Below are positions 22,626 to 33,977 of a DNA stretch of 64,000 bases, one piece after another (position 1 is the first letter of the stretch; every line of letters starts with the position of its first letter). The notes below the pieces were generated by a model that searched no databases, had not been told where the DNA came from, and saw only the letters and a program-made list of their open reading frames with translations. The stretch comes from Kingdonia uniflora. Its lineage: Eukaryota > Streptophyta > Magnoliopsida > Ranunculales > Circaeasteraceae. The stretch spans positions 310,001 through 374,000 of the forward strand of contig JACGCM010001798.1 of NCBI GenBank assembly GCA_014058105.1. Reading direction: 5' to 3'. Both the position numbers and the translations under genes were made by a program.

Positions 22626-24215
22626 GTGAGTTAATGAATTTTAGTTCTTGTAAAATGCGAGTTTAATTAATATGATTTTATAGTAATGAATTGTTAGTCC
22701 CAATGTTCAAGTTTTAGTATAGAGCTATGTTGTATATACTATACTTATCGTGTATGTATTGTTCATTGGCCTGCAACAAAAGAGTTTCAGGACCCATGTA
22801 CATATATGCTCGTATATACATGCTTGTCTCTACTATTCAGAATTTTGCTACCCACTTATTTTGATTCATATTTATTATCTCCAAATTGGAATGAACTCCT
22901 CAGTGAGGACGATTTCTTAAAAGAAAATTATTAGTCATAATAGATAGCTTGTTATGCAACATTGACACGGGTACTCTTGTTGGTGTCTAGTACGGTACTG
23001 AGTGTCGAATGCAGCGAGAAAATGAACTGTACCCTAAATATATTTGGATCAGGATACGTGTCGACACAATTTTTTTCCAAACATGTTTCTTCCATGTAAA
23101 TAGTTTATTATTTGTTATCCACTATACATTCTGTTGGTCAAAATGTTACATTTTGTCATCCAGTTTGAATCCGACTACACGTGCTAGATTATGATTATTT
23201 TTTGTAAGGATGTCCTCAGTATTAAGTTTATCACCAAAATTCAGCCTTCAACTTATCTTCGCGTGGTTCCCACTGTATTATTTTTAAGGAAGCTTCCAGT
23301 TTGATTGGTGGTTAGGTCAATTCGTACTTATTTATTAATCAAATCAAGGAATTAGTATAATGGGAGGACATAAAACTTTGCCCATAAGAAAGTTAGTAGA
23401 AATTAAGATCTAATGGAGGCAACACCTCTCTTATTTTGATCTTGTTCTGTATTATTTTCTTTTCTTTTACGATTGCAAGCATCTTATTGTGTACTCACAT
23501 TTACAAAGTTAATGTTTAATTTGTATGCTTTGACAGGTTTACAAATTGATCCATATTAGTATAAACACATAAAGGCACTCAAAGCTATAAGCATTCTGGC
23601 AGTGAAACATCTGAGACCCTTCTTTATGGTTGTTTTATAAGTTTTTTTGTGCATTGGTTAAGTTTACCAGTGATTTAGCTCTATAATTTAAATAATGAAG
23701 TGATTAAGTTCAAACACATTATATTGAATGAAAGTAATACAATTTAGCCAAATATTTTACCTTTTTGTAGAATATGGTGGTGGTCCTGTAAAAAGGAGGA
23801 CAAGGCAATGGATTGAAAATATTTGATTTTTTATTTTTATTTTTGTATTTTTCGAGGTATTGACGTCATTTTAAAAATGTCATTGTTGATATATGAAAAT
23901 GCTACCACGTCACTTCAAATATGACGGTAAAAAATTTTAACTACGTTATTTTTTAATGACATTATTTAGTAACGTCAATAGAATACATTAGCCAGCCGGT
24001 CACCGGAATTGGGTATCAATAACGTCATATTTTGAAACTTCGTATACATCACCTAATTAATGACGTTAGTGCCTAGCTTTCCTCCTCACTTATTTAATGA
24101 TATTGATAGTCCCTACCTTTCCACGTTATCACTTTCGACGTCGTTTGTACAAATAACATTAAATCTCTTTTACGCCATTTTTTTAATGACGTATAAACCC
24201 GTATTTGTTGTAGTG
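22626..24215. other. CACTA right part: spacer and subterminal motif array
   Basis: 22626-23800 is AT-rich and without recognisable coding; a CGTGTCGACAC-type dispersed repeat lies near 22968-23065. From ~23860 to the end the sequence carries about ten TGACGT/ACGTCA or near-matching motifs, several in inverted pairs, as in CACTA subterminal regions. Confidence 0.55.
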
Positions 24216-25206
24216 TGTTTACAACTATATAAGCTCTTATGTGATTCTTGAGTACAATCCTATCTCGATAGAGATCACCAATGTTAAACTCTTTATTGAA
24301 GTCATAGAGATCCTCCGTGTATGCAACAGATTTGAATCAGAAATCCACGAGATCTTTCATCTATTCGGGTTGTGACTCAAACTTAAATTTAGCTGAACAA
24401 ATGAGAAAAATATTTCATAGCATGATACTAATTTGATAAGAAATGTTAAAACACATAATTCATATAACAAATTCTTCGTGCTTACCTGAAGGTTCAGTTT
24501 GTTCAATGATAGGTTCGGGCTCAATTGAAAGAGGAACATTAGTTAATATAAGTTTATTTGAGAGAGGGACAACAATAGAGATTGTTTCAAAAGGTTTATT
24601 TGATTGAGGAACATTAGTTAGCATAGGTTCATTTGAGCGATAACATTTGATTAAAGAATACTAGGTTTATTTGAGGGAGGAACATCAGTACGGATAGTTT
24701 GAAAAGATTCATTTGATTGACGAACATCATCCACTAAAGGTCCAAAACTATGTGGATCAAGCCCTCTGTTATTTATTTTAGAGTAACCCCTGTATTTAGG
24801 TTCAGGATCAGGAAATAAGTTATGACGCAAAAGTCTCCCCACTTTGGTGGTGGACAACCATTTACCTGAACCAGTATTTTTGGTGGTGGACAACTCTTTA
24901 CCTGAACAAAAATTAGAAATAAAGTTCTGGGAAGGTACCATATTCTCATTAACAATCCATATGTAAAAGAGTGTTCCAGGATTGCTTTTATGCATATTGA
25001 TCATTACAGTAAAGTTCTGGACTGATGAAATTGCAAATGCACAACCATGGACGAAGTTGTACAGCTTGCAGTCCTCATGATGGATTTCGCTTGTTTCTTC
25101 AAGGAGTGTAATGAAATCTTCATATGATGAGTGCGCTCTTAGTGAGGTAAGTTTCATACTTCCTCCAACATAACTAGCGATTGATACGATCTTTGGACGT
25201 ACGATA

Positions 25207-25218
25207 CCCCCCCCCCCC
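25207..25218. repeat. Homopolymer C tract
   Basis: A run of 12 C's inside the N-terminal codons of the MULE transposase. On the minus strand it reads as glycine codons and probably caused length change. Confidence 0.6.
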
Positions 25219-25239
25219 AATTATGAACAATGGTATAAA

Positions 25240-25580
25240 GCTCAACTCCATCCATCCTTGAAACAAATGATATAAATAAACGAATTTGGTGATAAATTAG
25301 CAAAATAAAAAATAAAAAAATGACAATATAACTGATAACGAAGCAGAAGACAAATAATATAAAACTTAACTTCAACCATCCCTCAAATAAATGATAGGCA
25401 TTCCTGAAACAAATGATATCAGTGAACAATTCTGGTGATATAGTAGCATAAAATAAATGATAAAAATGACACAAGAAAAATGGCAAATGATAAAGTAGCA
25501 GAAGGCAAATGATAAAGTAGCAAAAGAAAAATGATTATGTACAAAGTGTATCGTCTTGCATAGTATTTTTCTTAACAAAA
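25240..25580. repeat. Reverse-oriented AACAAATGATA motif cluster upstream of transposase
   Basis: About ten A(A)CAAATGATA or AAATGA(C/T)AA motifs precede the first transposase codon at 25220, again in sense orientation for the minus-strand gene. Two of them are part of a local duplication (CCATCCCTCAAATAAATGATA and CCATCCTTGAAACAAATGATA, ~130 bp apart). Confidence 0.6.
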
Positions 25581-25711
25581 AAGCCGTCAAATCATGATGC
25601 GGATACAAAGTTAGAGATGATGGATATAAAGTTAGAGATGATATTTACTTCAACGGTCAGAGAGAAGGATAACAACAATCTTTAGCAACGAGAATAACCT
25701 AGGATAATAAC

Positions 25712-26273
25712 TGTAGTGGCTTATTTCCAATACTCGACTTAAACCCAGATTTCGAACTTCAGCCCGATTGGATGTAAATGCTAGTTCTAAAACTCAAGCT
25801 CAGGTCCCAGCATTCGACCATCATGCATTTACTCAACCTTGCCAGCAAACACGTGGCGCATTTATGACACATTATGGAGTGGTTACAAGGAAGAAGAGTT
25901 ACTCAAGCCGTTACTCGACCATTATGAAGACCATTATGAAGACTCATCAATACCTGATATTGTAACGTTCCTCATCAATGTAACCAACGGTCATATTATA
26001 AGACCTATAAATAAGACCAGAGAGCTAGAAATTAAGGAGGCTGCTATGACACATCTTCTAAGAGACCTTTTCTACATCTTCTTTTTTTAATAGCTAGCAG
26101 TCTATAAACATCTCTCTTTTTCTAAAAATCCTCAGGAGAGGTCGTGATTTTTAACCCATTCAAGGGTTTTCCACACTAAAAATTTTGTTAGTTACTTTCA
26201 GTTTCTAGCTAACATTCCATATTTCAAGGGTATAAGGTACTATCTTCGTCCAATACGAAAATAGGCTACTACA
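25712..26273. mobile_element. Putative solo LTR inside the MULE
   Basis: The segment starts TGTAGTGGC and ends GGCTACTACA, with short inverted ends TGTAGT..ACTACA. It is flanked by ATAAC and ACAAC (4 of 5 match). It contains a TATAAATAAG-like core promoter near 26005-26015 and an AT-rich downstream part resembling the 3' end of other LTRs here (GGTCGTGATTTTT..GGGTTTTCCACACTAAA). No internal retroelement sequence is attached. It is not a copy of the gypsy LTRs described elsewhere. Confidence 0.45.
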
Positions 26274-26863
26274 ACAACGATCTTTTCCACCCCAATGATC
26301 TTTGTATCAGGACTTGAGCGAATGCACAATGATAGTTGGAAGACTTGGTACATCAAAGAGACAAACAGTACATCAAGGAGAATCTGTTTTAATTTTTGTA
26401 GAAGAAGAAGAAGAAGCTTTGAATTTTAAGGTTAGTAGTTTATTTTGAGGGGAATCTTTCCTCTTATTACAATTCTTATTATTGTAGTAGATTAGACTAC
26501 TCAACAACTTCAGTAGGGATAGTTTCTCATTTGTTATGTATGATTTATTATTTGTTTTAGCATAACTTTGTCATTCTTTAGGCAATAATTATCATTTTGT
26601 TTCTATAACTTTATCATTTGATTAAAAAACTTTATTCTTTAGTAAATTTATTACTGTAGCAGATTATATTACTCATTAGCATTTAATACATAAGAATAGA
26701 GGTGGCAGCTAGGGGGTAGTAGGTGGGACCAGTATCGATTTTGGAAGTGCCTTGCCAAAGTATCGATTTTGGAAAGTTGGCATCTTTTAGTATTTATTCT
26801 TGCCAAAAAATATTTTACTGTCCTTCGATTAAGTGATATGCATTTTATAATCTAATTGGTACT

Positions 26864-27460
26864 TATAAGGACTTATCCCTCGACCTAGTCCAAACTCGAG
26901 CTACCTCAGTATCAGACTCACGAATTATACCCGTGACATGTACAATCAGCATTGATACCCAAACCATGAACTGATAAAGAACGTGGATCGAGTATCACAA
27001 CAAAATATGAATAGGTCAAAGACACCTGTCTCCTACGAACTAGCAGTTACTTATTCAACCACCACTTACGTTATTATCTGGAGAACGTGTTTCTACATGA
27101 TAATGATTTGCAAGTAAGGTCTATATAATGAAAAAGTTCCAGAGGAGAAAAGGACCAGAAAAACCAGATTCTCTAGACTCTAACACAAGAATTTCTAGAT
27201 TTTAAACACCATAAAACTTTTTATTTTAAGATCAAGCATTTCTGGTTTAAGAGATCACTTGTAATAAGATATTAGCCTCAAGCAATAAAAGTTATAGTTA
27301 CTAAACCCTCAACTCGAGGTCGTAGTTTTTTACCTATTCAAAGGTTTTCCACGCTAAATCATATATGTTATTTCTTGTATTACATTGATTTTTGTCACAG
27401 GTACATTTGGTGTAAGATATAATTTTGAGTTATTTCCAGCTGCAGAATTAGGCCATTATA
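26864..27460 (+). repeat. 5' LTR of gypsy copy 2 (597 bp)
   Basis: Colinear with 46409-47005. The start has decayed from TGTAGGGA to TATAAGGA and the end from ATTACA to ATTATA. It contains the core promoter block CTATATAATG (27121-27130) followed by GAAAAAGTTCCAGAGG. It begins 47 bp beyond the MULE target duplication. Confidence 0.85.
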
Positions 27461-27461
27461 T

Positions 27462-27479
27462 TTAACGCCGTCTGTGGGA
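27462..27479 (+). other. Primer-binding-like site
   Basis: TTAACGCCGTCTGTGGGA follows the 5' LTR directly. It resembles the TGGCGCCGT(T/C)G-type primer-binding sites of plant gypsy elements, which pair with the 3' end of a tRNA (tRNA-Asp shares CGCCGTTG). The pairing is imperfect, so the tRNA is not settled. Confidence 0.55.
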
Positions 27480-27538
27480 AAGAAGACATTTCCACGATAT
27501 CCTAAGGCATACATTCACTCTAATATCAATTTCTAACC

Positions 27539-28860
27539 ATGGTCACTTTCAAGCGACCAACAGCAGGAGTCCAGCTCGATCTTTCAGTTGAATCGAAATA
27601 GCTCGCTGAACTACGGGCAAATCTCTATGCCAAAACAGAGAAACGTAATGAGCTCAAGCATTAGTTAACTCTTGATCGTGAGCTCCGCGACAAAGAGCTC
27701 GGAAATGAGTGTCAAGCTCGTTTGGCAGCATTCAAGAGACATGAAGAGCATATGACAACTATGTAGACAACATTTCAAGTTTTGCAGGACACTCAACATG
27801 TTCCCCATACTAGAGATCGTGATCTAGTGCCAACAAACTCCTGCGTTTCTGTACGAGAAAGATTTGGACCACGAGGAGTGACCAACAAAGCCATTTCCAG
27901 AAATCTTCAGTACGAACCTAGACCTTCAATTTATTTGGGCAGAGAAGCTAAGTTTGATATCAGCAAGGGTCTCTAGCATTCCATGCATCAAGAGGAAGAA
28001 TAAATACCTCAACCTCATATTTCAACACGTGAGTGCTTGAGCGAAAGCACCGGTACTTACAATCCTTAACCAGCTCGCCAAGGCATATAGACAATACGTC
28101 AGTACGTCACACAAGAACACATGGATCAACGTATCAAGGAGTTGATTGAAGCTCAAGCTCTAGGCAGTAAGTACGATTTTACCAAGTTACAAGGTAGTCT
28201 GATTACCAAAGAGATATTTGATATGGAGTACCAATAGGTTTTCATACTCCGAAGATACGTAAATACAAAGGCACCGATCCGAAGGAACACATTCAACAAT
28301 TATGAGATTCCTTGAGTTTATACTCAAACCTCAACCATATTCTATACCGTCTTTTCGCAATAAGTCCATAGGGAGAACCGCTACGGTGGTTCAACTCTCT
28401 CCTTGAAGATTCCATCCTTATATTCGATCAACTACAGAAGAATTCTGTCAAGACTTATGCTCACAATAAAGACAAGGAGGAGAGTTTATATTCTCTTATT
28501 AGTCTCTAACAGTCACAAAGAGAGAAGCCTGAGGTCTTTGTGAAGAAGTTTCTAGAGCTTGTAAGAAAAGTTGATAATCTGGATCAGAAAATAGTTGTTA
28601 CTGCTTTCACAAATGCGCTTTAACTCGATTACAAAGCCAAGGTGCATCTCTTCTTAAACAAACGGTGACTTTGGAGAATATGATCACCATGGCCAATGGG
28701 TATGTCGACCTGGAAAGGATGATGACCAAAAGGCATAAATCTACTAAATTCGTCCTAAACACTAAAGGTCCAAACACATAACACAATAGTAAACCAAAGG
28801 AGGACCAGGGTGATCAAAAATATTCCAAGGCAAACACAGGCAAATCTTAGAAAGGCAATT
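27539..28860 (+). pseudogene. gag of gypsy copy 2, decayed
   Basis: ATG at 27539 (MVTFKRPTAGVQLDLSV) is followed by a charged coiled-coil-like N-terminus with several stops. The core gag domain is found in shifting frames at ~28260-28640: a GEPLRWFNSL equivalent of the usual WF.SL signature, EDSILIFDQLQKNS, EESLYSLISL and KPEVFVKKFLELVRKVDNLD. The end is Lys-rich with no clear zinc knuckle. At least ten stop or frame breaks rule out function. Confidence 0.7.
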
Positions 28861-28869
28861 TATTACCCA

Positions 28870-31800
28870 AACCGGTCCTCCCCAAGGTGAATGTCCGAAT
28901 CTCATCAATTTTTCCTGTTCTAGCAAAAGATAAGTTCTACTGTATATCTCAACCGCTGGAGCCGATCGAGGGCAAACTGTACTGCATGCATCACAAGGTA
29001 AACCATCATGAAACTGATAACTACTATGCTTTATAGAGGTTACTCGAATATATTTTTAAAGACGGAAGAATGCACGACTATATTGTTGATCCGGAATCAT
29101 ACAAGAATGGTAGCTACTAGACGCAGATTAAAGTAGTCCAGGTCGAAGATCAAGCTGAGGAAAAACACCTGTACTATATGTACCACAACAACATGATCAA
29201 GATCTATCAGATTAACAACTCTTGCAGATTCAAACGATGGAGATTTTCTGAGTGTTGCGGCCTCACACCTTAAGATAAAGAAGCTAAGCTTCTTCCTGAA
29301 TCGAGCAATTACCGACTTGGGATTTCATTCGAGGATTGCGACATCAGTCACGTTAAGTTTTCTCATCATGACGCACTGGTTATCATGCTCAAGATGAATA
29401 AATTTGTCATGCATTCAATGATGATTGATTGTGATAGCGGTATTGAGATATTCTTTCAAAGCACGATCGACCAGATGGGATTGGCTGATCAAGTTATTCC
29501 AAGCGACATTGATATCAATAGATTTAATGGCTTTAGGGAAGAATGAGTGTGCAAGATCATCTTACCTATTACCGCCGGACCAACCACAATCGATGTCGCA
29601 TTCTACATCATCAACGCCAAATCTCGTTATCTCAGGACTATGGGCCACTGCTAGATCTACAATATAGAAGCAATCGCTTCCACGTATCATCAAGTACTTT
29701 GCTTCAAACACAATGATGGTATCTATGAGATCAAAGGTAGTCAAAATCATTCTCGAGCTTGCAAAAAATACCATTTTTGCTATTTTTGATACATCCGACA
29801 GATACGATGCATAACAATTACAAAAAGCTGGTCACATCGATGATCAGCCTTCCACTGAAGAACCTACAGACTATATAGACATTAATGGACCTAGCATGGG
29901 TACTTATATTGGTACCAATCTGGTCTAGCACGACAAGGATGTACTCACTCACTTCATACGAATGAATCGAAACATCTTTGGGTGGACTTTCGATGAAATG
30001 CCAGGAGTCAATCCATCTATGGAATGTCACAGATTAAGCATCAACAACAATGCCACGACGGTCAAACAGAAATAGCGATGACTCTCATCTAATCTTCAAG
30101 ATGAGGTCAACATTGAGATCGATAAGTTGATCAAAGTGGGATTCATTCAAGAGCCCAAGTACTCAGATTGGATCTCCATCATTGTCGCAGTTCCAAAGAA
30201 GAATGGAAAGGTCCGAGTTCGCATAAATTTTACCGATCTAAACAAACACACTCCGAAGGACAGTTTTCCTTTTCCAATTATTCATCAAATTATTGATTTT
30301 ACAGCAGGTCACGAGCTTTTATCTATAATGGATACTGCTTCTGGATACAATCAAATACCTCTCTTGGAGGCTGATCAGGAAAATACTACTTTTATCACTG
30401 AAAGGGACTTTACTGTTACAAAGTCATGCCATTTGGACTTAAGAGCCCAGGTGCAACTTATCAATAGTTAATGATAGCAATGTTCAAAGCATACTTGGTA
30501 AAAATTGTTAAAATCTACATCGATGATCTCCTGTGCAAGAGCTACTGTCAAAAGACCATATCACAAATCTTTCCACAATCTTCAACATTCTCTGTTCTTA
30601 TAGGATGCGGCTCAATCTAGATAAATGTCATTTCGAAGTGCATTCAGGCAAGTTCCTCAGCCATCTTATCAGAAAAAAAGGGATTGAGGCTGACCCTGAT
30701 TAAATTCGAGCTCTCCTCAACATGCCATCTTCAAAAACAAAGAATGACATATAAAAACTAACATACCAGATCGCTGCTATCAATCGATTTGTCTCTAAGT
30801 ATTCAGATCGATACTGGTGGCTGTTCTTATTCCTCCAAGGTTGTGTACTAAACAAGGAAAGGTTTAGCCCAACAAATAGATCTAGTAGACAAAAGAATGC
30901 AAGACAGCTTTTCAGGAACTCAAAACCTATCTGGGGAAGTCTTCCATCATGAGCACCCGATAGATAATAAGGAACTGATCATCTACCTCGCAGTTGCAGA
31001 TAATTTTATCAGCTCGGTCCTCATTTGACTTGAGAATAAGGTAAAAAAGTCTGTCTATTTCATCAGTAAAACCCTCACTCCAGTAGAAACAAAGTATTTT
31101 AAAATCAAGAGACTCCTCTAACTCTTGTTTACACTTCACAAAAACTCAAGCACTACTTCCAAGCTCATTCAGTCAAAGTCATGATGAACTACCCACTCCG
31201 AGAAGTTTTGTCTACAAAAGAAAAATCACGAAGAGTGTAGCAATGGTCAGTCAGTTTGGGAGAACATGATATCAAGTTTGAGCAACGACATTCAGAAAAG
31301 GGTCAGGCCGTTGCCGATTTTCTTACGAATTTACATGTGGAAGATCCTGATTGGGAAGATAACGATTTTAACCTTATATAAAAAAATACATAAGATCCAC
31401 CCACCAAACTATTTGACGGGTGAGCTGAATGGATTACAAAGAAAGCGTGGAGACTTCTTACATATGGCTCAGCAAGACCCGCAGGGTCAGGAATTAGAAT
31501 TATACTAATTACACCTTCCAGCGATATAATCGAGAAATCGATCCGCTTAGATTTTGAAGCCTCTAACAGTGTCACAGAGTACAAAGCTTTGATTCATGGA
31601 CCCGACTTAGCACTCGAGCTTGGCGTCCCTAAGCTCTCAGTCTATACAGATTCTTTATTCATTATCCACCATTACTCAGAACAGTACAAGAAAAATAGTA
31701 AGATGATTGAATATGCAACCCTCGTTGCCGATAGGATAAACAGATTTATAAAATCAACTCTCGACTATCTTCCTCAAGGTGAGAATAGACACGCCGATTC

Positions 31801-33175
31801 CTTGGCTTATTTAGCCGGGATATTGGGTACAGAAGTACGATATCTATATATAAAAGTGATATCCACCCCCAACATTGATCTCCATTTTGTATGCACGATC
31901 AACACTGGGGGAGATGAAGAGGAAGACGACGATTGGCAAAAGCTATTTATTTCCAACCTCGGCCTGAAGAAAAAATACGATGGGCCCCTTCCGACAGATC
32001 CCAAAGAGCAACGACAGTTGATCAAAAATTTGAAGCATTATACAGTTCAAAATTGCCGTCTATACTACCAATCTGTGGCAGGCCCTTATCTCAAGTGCAT
32101 CTCCAAGAAAAAAGCTGATGGAATGCTCAAAGAATTACATGAAGGACCTTGTGGTTCTCATGCCGCAGGTTAATAACTTGTAAACAGAGTAATTACACAA
32201 AGAGTATTCAGGTCAGGGATGCGCAAGCAAACAGAAGAGTACTCACACAAATGAGACACATGTCAGCGACTTGGATACATGATTCGCTCCCTTACACTCG
32301 AACTACATACATGCAAGGTGTTCTGGCCATTCAAGTGGTGGGCACTCGATCTCGTAGGAGAATTTCCCAATACGCCAGGTAACCGGCGTTCGGATGTAAT
32401 GGGTAGAAGCAGATTATTTTATAAAATGGGTAGAAGCAGTTTCTCTTTGTCGAACTGGAGAAGAAATGGTCATCTTTTATATCCGTGAACACATTATCAC
32501 GCGGTTTGGATGCCCCCACCTAATTCAGATAGATAACGGGCCATAGTTTGTTGGAGAAAAGGTCGTAGCCTTCCTCAACAAACACAACATCGTTCATTCA
32601 TCATCCAATCCATACTACCCACAAGGCAATGGCCAAGCAAAAATCACCAACAAACCATAGTGAATGGACTCAAGAAAAGGCTTTAATCACAGAAGAAAGG
32701 AAATTGGATTCGGGAGCTTCTTCACATGTTATGGGCATACCGTACTACTCCACGACAATCAACTAGTTGTTCCTCCTTCCTCCTGGCTTATGGTACAGAG
32801 GCTATCATTCCTATAGAGTACCACCATTCTGTCAGAGATCACGAGCTTATCGATGAAAAGAATGAATTCGAACAGGCCTGTAATATGAACTGGATTGATG
32901 AAACAAGGGAACGCACTATTGCCACCCTAGGTTAATATCATCATATGCTTGCCAGCTCGTATAACTGAAGAGTTTGAAGCCTTGAGTTCCAAATCGTCGA
33001 TCTCGTCCTTAGATAAATCTCATAGAGCAGAAAAAAAAGTAGATGCTGGGAATCTCGTCAAAAATTGGGAAGGTCATTTCCTCATTGTTGGCCAAACTAG
33101 CCTGGGATCATACTATCTTATGACAGAGAACAGAGTCCAAATCCTAAATCCATGGAACACTAGGCGATTGAAGTG
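28870..33175 (+). pseudogene. pol of gypsy copy 2 (protease, RT, RNase H, integrase), decayed
   Basis: Protease-like region near 29370-29490 (FVMHSMMIDCDSGIEIFFQS, with the DSG-type active site shifted). RT at 30127-30545: SDWISIIVAVPKKNGKVRVR, MDTASGYNQIPL, then a frameshift to VMPFGLKSPGATYQ and the catalytic VKIYIDDLLCKS. RNase H at 31400-31830 (VYTDSLFIIHH and PQGENRHADSLAYLAG). Integrase at 32080-32930 (KELHEGPCGSHAAG, FKWWALDLVGEFP, HMLWAYRTTPRQSTSCSSFL, YGTEAIIPIE). The domain order is that of Ty3/gypsy. Frameshifts and stops lie between almost every block. Confidence 0.88.
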
Positions 33176-33354
33176 ATATAATAGTTAATTCCCTAATTTC
33201 TCTACTACAGAGTACTCTATTCTCGTTCTTTACATTCTAAAAGTGAGATTTCAATCTCCAACAGTGTACATTATATTCTACTCAATTAAAACTTCCAATT
33301 TTTTTCCCACATTACTCTCTACTCACGCAAAATCTATTAAATCTCATAGATAAA

Positions 33355-33575
33355 AGTTAAGGTAATACTAGCTTTCAATCGACATCTATACAGATTAAAG
33401 CAAAGGTAATACTAGCTTTCAATCGACATCTATACAAATTAAAAAAAGTTAATACTAGCTTTCAATCACCCATCTATACATGTATCAACGATTAAAATGA
33501 AGGTAATACTAGTTTTCAATTAATGATCTCTATCAGACACAAGATAAAGCAAAGGTAAAACTAGCTTTCATCTAT
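33355..33575 (+). repeat. Tandem repeat just downstream of pol
   Basis: Five degenerate units of about 45-60 bp share (A)AAGGTAATACTAGCTTTCA and, in the first three, ATC(G)ACATCTATACA. The array lies between the integrase end and the antisense gene. Tandem repeats in the 3' untranslated region are a known habit of Tat/Ogre-type plant retroelements and can seed satellites. Confidence 0.8.
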
Positions 33576-33977
33576 CTACATGTCAACAACTATATAAAAT
33601 ATAGGTTACTTCTACAGGTTTCTTTTGCTTATGGGAGGTCAGCTACGCTTTCCTCTACACAGGAGAACATTCAGCCATAAATTTTGGAGCTCGAGCACTT
33701 ACAACAATCCTGCCTTGCTTTACCAATTCTGCAGGTCGGGAGCCTACATCCATTTTAATGTGGTTCAAGCAATTTTTTCAATATATATCAGCATTGCAGA
33801 TACAGCCTCGGAATGCCAAACAATCATGCAAGGTATCAATTTCAAGCTCAAGCCTCTTTAGTTCTTCAACAAAATAAGCAATGACAGCCATCAACTCCCT
33901 CGAATGTACTTCTTCTGGGCAATACTTCTCTCGGTCAACCATGACTATCTCGGCAAACCGTTGTTTTAACCCCTTAT

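Larger units (their letters stand above)
18131..24215. mobile_element. CACTA element, 6.1 kb, with captured gene
   Basis: The left end begins CATTACAACAAATATGG and the right end, read on the minus strand, begins CACTACAACAAATACGG: 15 of 17 positions match, with the CAC/T-TAC start diagnostic of the superfamily. A 3-bp target duplication TGT flanks it exactly (18128-18130, 24216-24218). Removing the element plus one TGT restores the MULE transposase frame. The right 400 bp are rich in TGACGT/ACGTCA-type motifs, as expected of subterminal binding arrays; weaker ones lie at the left end. I see no CACTA transposase, so it is non-autonomous. Most of its interior is a fragment of a host SAPS-domain gene with introns. 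Confidence 0.88.
16115..25220 (-). pseudogene. mudrA-like MULE transposase, split by a CACTA element
   Basis: Reads right to left. Exon 1 (25220 to ~24488) encodes VRPKIVSIASYVGGSMKLTS and YEDFITLLEE, then a run of NVPxSNKP-type repeats, with a frameshift near 24650. Exon 2 (from ~24340) has NIGDLYRDRIVLKNHIRAYI, the start of the MuDR DNA-binding region, broken at 24218/18130 by the CACTA element. It continues on the far side with NLLHVLSSEYKILV. The catalytic block near 17510-17040 has VVIDRTFLKGRYRGTLL, ESWTYFLELF and FPFAIHMFCAFHISSNIKT. The expected SDR motif of the second catalytic Asp reads SEK. The SWIM-finger region is at 16699-16493 (TSYGRIDLVN, GTCSCR) and a degenerate zinc knuckle (FCNRYRKNRHNRHS) lies near 16303-16220. 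Introns hold reverse-oriented TCATTTGTT motifs. The gene is inactive. Confidence 0.82.
6712..26806. mobile_element. Large Mutator-like element (MULE), ~20.1 kb with nested CACTA
   Basis: The left end (about 6712-6815) and the reverse complement of the right end (about 26725-26806) share the blocks TAAATACTAAAAGA(G/T)GCCAA, CAAAATCG and AAAATCGATACTGG, with ~100-bp inverted termini of reduced identity. The direct repeat AAAATATTTTA flanks both sides (6701-6711, 26807-26817) and may be the target duplication, though it is AT-rich and 11 bp rather than the usual 9. Between the ends lie a mudrA-like transposase (minus strand), a Ulp1-like protease gene (plus), a GRF zinc-finger ORF and a coiled-coil ORF. 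Plant MULEs carrying Ulp1-like genes are known; this arrangement fits them. All genes are decayed. Without the CACTA insertion the element would be about 14 kb. Confidence 0.72.
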
